DNA of 64,000 bases, from contig NZ_BDJE01000004.1 of assembly GCF_002117935.1 (NCBI RefSeq), forward strand, positions 1 through 64,000, written 5' to 3'. Both the position numbers and the translations under genes were made by a program. Below are positions 58,749-64,000 of the stretch, piece by piece. The DNA is from Nocardioides sp. PD653-B2 (GTDB taxonomy: Bacteria > Actinomycetota > Actinomycetes > Propionibacteriales > Nocardioidaceae). Numbering within the stretch: position 1 is the stretch's first letter; every line of letters begins with the position of its first letter. The notes below the pieces were generated by a model, which worked only from the letters and a program-made list of their open reading frames with translations, was not told the origin of the DNA and did not search any database.

Positions 58749-59453
58749 GTGGGCGGACTCCAGAAGCTCGAGCTCCGGCTCGAGCAGATGATCTCCGGCG
58801 CGTTCGCCCGAGCCTTCCGCTCGGCGGTGCAGCCCGTGGAGATCTCCGCCGCCCTCCAGCGCGAGTGCGACAACAACGCGCAGATCCTCTCGCGCGATCG
58901 CCGGCTGGTCCCCAACGACTTCCACGTCGAGCTGTCCCCGACCGACCTCGAGCGGCTCGCGCCGTACGACTCGGCGGTCGCCGACGAGCTGGTCACCCAG
59001 CTGCGTGCCCACGCCGACCACCAGAGCTACGTCTTCCCGGGCCCGGTGACGATCGCCTTCGAGGCCGCCGACGACCTCACCACCGGCCGGTTCCGGATCA
59101 GGAGCCGCGCCCAGGCCAAGGTCACCGGCAGCGCCACGCACACCCAGACCCGTCGCGCCCGGGCCGTGCTCGAGGTCAACGGCACCCGCCACCCCCTGCA
59201 GCCGCCCGGGCTGGTCATCGGCCGCGGCACCGACGCCGACATCCGTATCAACGACCCGGGGGTGAGCCGGCGTCACATCGAGTTCACGGTCACCGGGGGC
59301 GAGTCCGGGATCGCGATCGAGGTCCACGACCTCGGCTCGACGAACGGCATGCTGGTCGACGGCCACCGGATCACGCAGGCCGGCCTGCGCGACGGCTCGC
59401 AGGTCAAGATCGGCAACACCACGATGACCGTCCGGGTCGTCGAGGAAGGCTGA
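58749..59453 (+). CDS. fhaA: FhaA: DUF3662 and FHA domain protein
   Basis: 234 residues from GTG 58749 with GGAGG upstream. The N-terminal DUF3662 domain (LQKLELRLEQMISGAFARAF, then VQPVEISAALQRECDNNAQI) is followed by a short linker and an FHA domain with VIGRGTDADIRINDPGVSRR and VHDLGSTNGMLVDG, the phosphothreonine-binding GR..S..N residues. It is shorter than the mycobacterial protein because the long linker between the domains is missing. Family knowledge: it binds phosphorylated partners of PknA/PknB in cell-wall control. Confidence 0.93.
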   Translation: MGGLQKLELRLEQMISGAFARAFRSAVQPVEISAALQRECDNNAQILSRDRRLVPNDFHVELSPTDLERLAPYDSAVADELVTQLRAHADHQSYVFPGPVTIAFEAADDLTTGRFRIRSRAQAKVTGSATHTQTRRARAVLEVNGTRHPLQPPGLVIGRGTDADIRINDPGVSRRHIEFTVTGGESGIAIEVHDLGSTNGMLVDGHRITQAGLRDGSQVKIGNTTMTVRVVEEG

Positions 59454-59455
59454 GG

Positions 59456-59923
59456 ATGTCCGAGCTGACGCTGTTCCTCATCCGGGTCGCCTACCTGGCG
59501 ATCCTCTGGATCTTCGTTCTCTCGGCGATCTCGGTCATCCGCTCCGACATGTTCGGCGCGCGCGTGCCCGAGGCTGCCCGCGGTACGACGGGCAAGGCGC
59601 CCAAACCGGCGAAGCCCGCCAAGCGCCGCGGCTCCCCGACCCACGTGCTCGTGACCGAGGGCTCCAGCGCCGGCGAGCGCGCCGACCTCTCGCAGGGCCC
59701 GGTCCTGATCGGGCGCGGCACCGACGCCGCCATCCGGCTCGACGACGACTACGTGTCGACCCGCCATGCCCGGATCGCCGCGTCCGGCGACCAGTGGTTC
59801 GTCGAGGACCTCGGCTCCACCAACGGCACCTACGTCGGGACGGTGCGGATCACCCAGCCGACGACGATCACCATCGGCACGCAGGTCCGCATCGGGAAGA
59901 CGATCCTGGAGCTCAGGAAGTAG
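59456..59923 (+). CDS. fhaB: FhaB (FipA-type) FHA domain membrane protein
   Basis: 155 residues from ATG 59456, two bases after the fhaA stop. One N-terminal membrane helix (LTLFLIRVAYLAILWIFVLSA) is followed by a basic Lys/Pro/Ala linker (GKAPKPAKPAKRR) and an FHA domain (VLIGRGTDAAIRLDDDYVST, RHARIAASGDQW, LGSTNGTYVG). Family knowledge: FhaB is phosphorylated by PknB-type kinases and links cell division to septal peptidoglycan synthesis. Confidence 0.93.
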   Translation: MSELTLFLIRVAYLAILWIFVLSAISVIRSDMFGARVPEAARGTTGKAPKPAKPAKRRGSPTHVLVTEGSSAGERADLSQGPVLIGRGTDAAIRLDDDYVSTRHARIAASGDQWFVEDLGSTNGTYVGTVRITQPTTITIGTQVRIGKTILELRK

Positions 59924-59927
59924 CCGG

Positions 59928-61247
59928 ATGACCGACTCTCCCGAAGCGACCGCAGGTCTGCGCCTCCAGTTCGCCGCGACCTCCGACGTCGGCCGGGTCC
60001 GTAAGGACAACCAGGACTCCGGGTACGCCGGCCCCTGGCTGCTCGCGGTCTGCGACGGCGTCGGCGGTGCCGCCCGGGGCGACATCGCCTCGGCGACCGC
60101 GATCCAGCAGCTGCGCCGCCTCGACGAGCCGCCCGACAGCGTCCCGAGCACCGGCGACCCCAGCCACGACCTCCTCGCCCGGATCGCCGGCGCCGTGCAC
60201 CGTGCCCACGACCGGATCGTCGAGCTCGTCGACGAGGACCCCGCCCTCAGCGGCACCAGCACCACCGCCACGCTCACGCTCTTCGACGGCTCCCGGATCG
60301 GCGTCGGCCACGTCGGCGACAGCCGCGCCTACCTCTTCCGCGGCGGCGAGATCACCCAGCTCACCTCCGACCACACGTTCGTCCAGAGCCTGATCGACGA
60401 GGGCCGGATCACCGAGGAGGAGTCGCGGGTCCACCCGCACCGCAACCTCATCCTCCGGGCGATCGACGGCGTGAGCGACAGCGAGCCCGACCTCTTCGTG
60501 CTCGAGCTCGCCGTCGGCGACCGGCTGCTGCTCTGCAGCGACGGCGCAAGCGGCGTGCTCGACGACGGCCGGCTCGCCGACATCCTCGCGACCGGCGGCC
60601 CCGACTTCGCCGCCGTCGAGCTGGTCCGCGCCAGCCTCGAGGCCGGCAGCTCCGACAACGTCACCTGCGTCGTCGCCGACGTCCTCGAGGGGCCCTACGA
60701 CGAGGAGCCGGAGCCGATCGTCGTCGGTGCGGCGGCCGAGCGCCGGCTGCCCCGCCAGCGGCCGGGCGGCGGGATGGGTGGGCTCTTCCGGGGACACCGG
60801 GCCGGCGACACCGGTGAGCTCGAGCCGATCACCGCCGACCTGCCCGACGGGGCGATCACCAACGACCCGATCGACCCCGAGCAGGCCCGCTACGCCCCTC
60901 GCCCGCCGCGCCGGTTCGTCTGGCTCAAGCGGCTGTGCGCGCTGGTGGCCCTGGTCGGCGTCCTGTGGCTCGTGCTCGCCGCCGCCTGGTCGTGGAGCCA
61001 GGACCAGTACTTCGTCGGCGAGGACGACGGCGCCGTCGTCATCTTCCGCGGCGTCAACGCCGAGCTGCCCGGCGTCTCGCTGAACACGCTCTTCGAGACC
61101 TCCGACGTGCAGGTCGACCTGCTCAGCGAGATCGAGGCCGACCGGGTGCGCGAGGGCATCGCCTACGACAACATCGAGGACGCCGAGGCGAAGGTCCAGG
61201 ACCTGGCCGCCCGGCAGACGTCCGAGGAAGCCCCGGCGGGCGGCTGA
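59928..61247 (+). CDS. pstP: PstP: PP2C-type Ser/Thr protein phosphatase
   Basis: 439 residues from ATG 59928. The PP2C catalytic domain has the metal-binding motifs VRKDNQDSGYAGPW, LLAVCDGVGGAARGDIAS, ALSGTSTTATLTLFDG, GHVGDSRAYLFRGG and LLLCSDGASGVLDDG, and ends with GSSDNVTCVVADVLEG. A disordered linker, one membrane helix (LKRLCALVALVGVLWLVLAA) and an extracytoplasmic tail follow. Family knowledge: PstP dephosphorylates PknA/PknB and their substrates. It lies between fhaB (4-base gap) and rodA (2-base gap). Confidence 0.95.
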   Translation: MTDSPEATAGLRLQFAATSDVGRVRKDNQDSGYAGPWLLAVCDGVGGAARGDIASATAIQQLRRLDEPPDSVPSTGDPSHDLLARIAGAVHRAHDRIVELVDEDPALSGTSTTATLTLFDGSRIGVGHVGDSRAYLFRGGEITQLTSDHTFVQSLIDEGRITEEESRVHPHRNLILRAIDGVSDSEPDLFVLELAVGDRLLLCSDGASGVLDDGRLADILATGGPDFAAVELVRASLEAGSSDNVTCVVADVLEGPYDEEPEPIVVGAAAERRLPRQRPGGGMGGLFRGHRAGDTGELEPITADLPDGAITNDPIDPEQARYAPRPPRRFVWLKRLCALVALVGVLWLVLAAAWSWSQDQYFVGEDDGAVVIFRGVNAELPGVSLNTLFETSDVQVDLLSEIEADRVREGIAYDNIEDAEAKVQDLAARQTSEEAPAGG

Positions 61248-61249
61248 GC

Positions 61250-62653
61250 ATGGCCCAGACCAACGCACTGATGGGGTTCGTGCACCGGCGTCGCCGGGGT
61301 GCCGAGCTCTTCCTCCTGGTGCTCGCGCTCGCGGTCGGCGTCGGGGCGTACGCCGCCGTCGGCATCGGGGTCGAGGGTGAGGTGCCCACCGACCTCGTGC
61401 CGTACGGCGGCTGGCTGGCCGCGCTGATCATCGGCGCCCACGTGGTGATCCGGTTCGTCGCGCCGTACGCCGACCCGGTGCTGCTCCCCGTCGTGGCCGC
61501 GCTCAACGGGCTCGGACTGGCGGTCATCCACCGGATCGACCTGGCCAAGGAGGCTGCCGGCGACGGCGCCGGCTTCGCGCAACAGCAGCTGATCTGGATG
61601 TCGCTCGGCGTGCTCCTCTTCGTCGTCACCCTGGTCGCGATCCGCGACCACCGGGTCCTCCAGCGGTTCACGTACACGAGCGGGCTCGCCGCGATCGTGC
61701 TCCTGCTGCTGCCGATGCTGCCCGGCATCGGGCGCACCATCAACGGCGCCCGGATCTGGATCCACCTCGGCCCGTTCAGCTTCCAGCCCGGCGAGGTCGC
61801 CAAGGTCCTGCTCGTCATCGCGTTCGCCGGCTACCTCGTGCTCCACCGCGACGCCCTCGCGCTCGCTGGCCGCCGGGTGCTCTTCGTCGACCTGCCCCGA
61901 GGCCGCGACCTCGGCCCGATCCTCGCGATGTGGCTGGTCAGCCTCGGCATCCTGGTCTTCCAGCACGACCTCGGGTCCAGCCTGCTGTTCTTCGGCCTCT
62001 TCCTGATCATGCTGTACGTCGCGACCGAGCGACCGGGCTGGCTGGTGGTCGGCGGGCTGCTGTTCCTCGGCGGCGCCACCCTGTCCTACTACCTCTTCGG
62101 CCACGTCCGGATCCGCTTCGACATCTGGCGGCACCCGTTCGACTACTACGGCGAGGGCACCAGCGACCAGGCCTTCCAGCCGGTCGAGGCGATGTTCGGC
62201 ATGGGCTGGGGCGGCCTGATCGGCCGCGGCTTCGGCGACGGCGACCCCAACCGGGTCCCCTACGCCAACTCCGACTTCATCCTCTCCTCCATCGGCGAGG
62301 AGCTCGGCCTGACCGCGGTGATCGCCGTCATCCTCATGTACGGCCTGCTCGTCGAGCGGGCGCTGCGCACCGCGCTCATCTGCCGCGACGGCTTCGGCAA
62401 GCTGGTCGCCACCGGTCTCGGCAGCGTCCTGGCCCTCCAGGTGTTCGTGGTCATCGGCGGGGTCACCGGCCTGATCCCGCTCACCGGCCTCACCACCCCG
62501 TTCCTCTCGTACGGCGGCTCCTCGCTGATCGCCAACTGGGTGATCATCGCGATCCTGCTGCGGATCTCCGACCAGGCCCGACGCCCGGTCCCGCAGCTCT
62601 CCGACGACACGGCCGCGATCGACATGGACTCCACCCAGGTGGTCAAGCTCTGA
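61250..62653 (+). CDS. rodA: RodA/FtsW/SpoVE family peptidoglycan glycosyltransferase
   Basis: 467 residues, ATG 61250, with about 12 membrane segments. SEDS motifs: RTINGARIWIHLGPFSFQPG, EVAKVLLVIAFAGYLVLHRD, FQPVEAMFGMGWGGLIGRGF, NSDFILSSIGEELGLTAVIA and LTGLTTPFLSYGGSSLIANW (the conserved PFLSYGGSSL). Family knowledge: it polymerises lipid II together with the class B PBP of the next gene. The position between pstP and pbpA fits actinobacterial RodA. The stop overlaps the pbpA start (TGATG). Confidence 0.95.
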   Translation: MAQTNALMGFVHRRRRGAELFLLVLALAVGVGAYAAVGIGVEGEVPTDLVPYGGWLAALIIGAHVVIRFVAPYADPVLLPVVAALNGLGLAVIHRIDLAKEAAGDGAGFAQQQLIWMSLGVLLFVVTLVAIRDHRVLQRFTYTSGLAAIVLLLLPMLPGIGRTINGARIWIHLGPFSFQPGEVAKVLLVIAFAGYLVLHRDALALAGRRVLFVDLPRGRDLGPILAMWLVSLGILVFQHDLGSSLLFFGLFLIMLYVATERPGWLVVGGLLFLGGATLSYYLFGHVRIRFDIWRHPFDYYGEGTSDQAFQPVEAMFGMGWGGLIGRGFGDGDPNRVPYANSDFILSSIGEELGLTAVIAVILMYGLLVERALRTALICRDGFGKLVATGLGSVLALQVFVVIGGVTGLIPLTGLTTPFLSYGGSSLIANWVIIAILLRISDQARRPVPQLSDDTAAIDMDSTQVVKL

Positions 62654-64000
62654 TGAACAAGCCGATCCGCACGATCTCCATCTTCTGCCTCCTGCTCTTC
62701 CTGGCGCTGATGCTCAACGCCACCTATCTCCAGTACTGGAAGTCCGGGAAGCTCAACGACGACCCGCGCAACCGCCGGGTGCTGGTCGCGTCCTACGCAC
62801 GCGAGCGCGGGGCGATCCTGGTCGGTCGCACCTCGGTCGCCCAGAGCGTGGAGAGCGACGACGAGTACAAGTTCCAGCGCACCTACCCCAAGCCGCTCGT
62901 GTACGCCCCCATCACCGGGTGGTTCTCCTACTTCGGTCAGACCGGCGTCGAGCGCAGCCAGAACGACGTGCTCTCCGGTGACGACTCGCGGCTCTTCGTC
63001 ACCAAGCTCGTCGACCTGCTGAGCAACAACCCGACCAAGGGCGGCAACGTCCAGCTGACGATCGACCCGGACGCCCAGCAGGCGGCGTACGACGGGCTCA
63101 AGGCGCTCGGGCCCAGCGTGCAGGGCTCGGTCGTCGCGCTCCAGCCCTCCACCGGCAAGGTGCTGGCCATGGTGTCGCTGCCGACCTACGACCCCAACAA
63201 GCTCGCCTCGCACGACCTGTCCGCGGCCAGCGACACCTACGACCGGCTCGACAAGGACCCCGCCCAGCCGCTGCTCAACCGGGGCATCCAGACCCGGCTG
63301 CCTCCGGGCTCGACGTTCAAGGTGGTCACCGCCGCCGCCGCGATCGAGAAGGGCCTCTACACGGCCAGCGACACCGTGCCCGGCGGGGTGACCTACCAGC
63401 TCCCGCTCACCCGCGACGACTCCGGCCTGATCGACAACGAGGGCCGCAGCTGCGGAGCCAACGGCACCCGGATCCCCTTCAGCCAGGCGATGGAGCAGTC
63501 CTGCAACACCACCTTCGCCGCCCTCGCGGGCGAGGTCGGGGCCGAGGACATGGCCAAGACGGCCGAGGGCTTCGGCTTCAACCAGCACTACTTCGACGAC
63601 ATCAGCCCCCAAGCCGTGTCGGTGTTCCCGACCGACATCAACACCGCCGAGCTCGGCCAGACCGGCTTCGGCCAGTTCGAGGTCGCGGCCACCCCGCTCC
63701 AGATGGCGATGGTCGCGGCCGGCCTCGCCAACGGCGGCACCGTGATGAAGCCGTACCTGGTCGACGAGCAGCAGGACGCCGACCTCGACGTGGTCGACAA
63801 GACCGATCCGGAGGAGCTCTCGCAGGCGGTCTCGGCGACCACCGCCAGCGAGGTGACCAAGCTGATGGTCGACACGGTCAACGAGGGCACCGCCTCGCCG
63901 GGCGCCATCCCGGGCATCTCGGTCGCCGGCAAGACCGGCACCGCCCAGAGCGGGATCGACGACGTCCCGCCGTACGCCTGGTACATCTCGTTCGCGCCGG
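62653..64000 (+). CDS. pbpA: PbpA: class B penicillin-binding protein, 3' end cut by the window
   Basis: 449 codons are visible from ATG 62653, which overlaps the rodA stop. One N-terminal helix (TISIFCLLLFLALMLNATYL) anchors it; a short dimerisation domain follows, then the transpeptidase. The active-site serine is in LPPGSTFKVVTAAAAIEKGL (SxxK), the SxN motif in FSQAMEQSCNTTFAALAG and the KTG motif in ISVAGKTGTAQSGIDD. It ends inside the domain at the window edge. Family knowledge: it cross-links peptidoglycan with RodA. pknA and pknB would be expected next. Confidence 0.95.
   Translation, partial: MNKPIRTISIFCLLLFLALMLNATYLQYWKSGKLNDDPRNRRVLVASYARERGAILVGRTSVAQSVESDDEYKFQRTYPKPLVYAPITGWFSYFGQTGVERSQNDVLSGDDSRLFVTKLVDLLSNNPTKGGNVQLTIDPDAQQAAYDGLKALGPSVQGSVVALQPSTGKVLAMVSLPTYDPNKLASHDLSAASDTYDRLDKDPAQPLLNRGIQTRLPPGSTFKVVTAAAAIEKGLYTASDTVPGGVTYQLPLTRDDSGLIDNEGRSCGANGTRIPFSQAMEQSCNTTFAALAGEVGAEDMAKTAEGFGFNQHYFDDISPQAVSVFPTDINTAELGQTGFGQFEVAATPLQMAMVAAGLANGGTVMKPYLVDEQQDADLDVVDKTDPEELSQAVSATTASEVTKLMVDTVNEGTASPGAIPGISVAGKTGTAQSGIDDVPPYAWYISFAP

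Noticed and set aside
1..64000. CRISPR arrays, rRNA genes, toxin-antitoxin or phage structural genes
   Set aside because: No regularly spaced repeats, rRNA-like sequence, or recognisable small toxin-antitoxin or capsid/tail genes were found on reading both strands.

Overview
The window is high-GC actinobacterial chromosome, most likely from a Nocardioides-like member of the Propionibacteriales. The reasons are the codon bias, the frequent GTG starts, a polyphosphate glucokinase, an AlkB-rubredoxin fusion, and at the right end the tRNA-Leu / fhaA / fhaB / pstP / rodA / pbpA block that sits near oriC in many Actinobacteria. It falls into three parts: an ordinary chromosomal flank (1-21365), a genomic island of about 37 kb (21366-58482), and the cell-division/signalling block (58461-64000).

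Left flank. It opens with a corrinoid/C1 group: a RACo-type activator cut by the window edge, a DUF1638 protein translated from inside its 3' end, and nearby a MetF-like reductase. Next come an MFS exporter, a ferritin-like protein, a TetR regulator and an alkane hydroxylase AlkB fused to rubredoxin, whose promoter overlaps an inverted repeat. Then follow a VWA lipoprotein, a NYN-domain protein, polyphosphate glucokinase, an ACT-malic enzyme, a TetR/MMPL pair with tandem palindromic operators, two SRPBCC proteins, glutathione peroxidase, an alditol-oxidase-like flavoenzyme and small membrane proteins.

Island. About 27 bp of the 3' end of tRNA-Leu(CAG) is duplicated at 21366-21392, while the intact tRNA lies at 58461-58543, so the intervening DNA was inserted at the tRNA 3' end. 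The margins are decayed. At the left is a wrecked mycofactocin locus (remnants of mftC, mftD, mftE and mftF). At the right are a tyrosine-integrase remnant and a frameshifted IS481-type transposase. The centre is intact and codes for catabolism: two complete CUT2/Rbs-type ABC importers, two CaiB/BaiF CoA-transferases, two enoyl-CoA hydratases, a mycofactocin-type SDR and two other SDRs, a PrpD-family protein, an RraA-family protein, a DapA-family lyase, two aldehyde dehydrogenases (one resembling 2-oxoglutarate-semialdehyde dehydrogenase), an OYE-type Fe-S flavoenzyme, a fumarate-reductase-like flavoprotein, a CMD-family protein and a glycerate kinase. An unusual amidohydrolase plus NifU-like gene couple is present twice.

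Regulation can be read from the DNA. A 21-bp motif recurs in the prpD/rraA, amidohydrolase/gntR and first-importer promoters and probably binds the island's GntR/FCD regulator. A 15-bp motif recurs upstream of lacI/caiB and between the second importer and glycerate kinase, and probably binds the LacI regulator. The substrate is not known. The mix of sugar-type importers, sugar-acid-type enzymes and acyl-CoA enzymes suggests an organic acid or glycoconjugate that is split into a CoA-processed part and a sugar-acid-like part; this is inference.

Right flank. From tRNA-Leu rightwards come fhaA, fhaB, pstP, rodA/ftsW and a truncated pbpA, closely packed and probably one operon.
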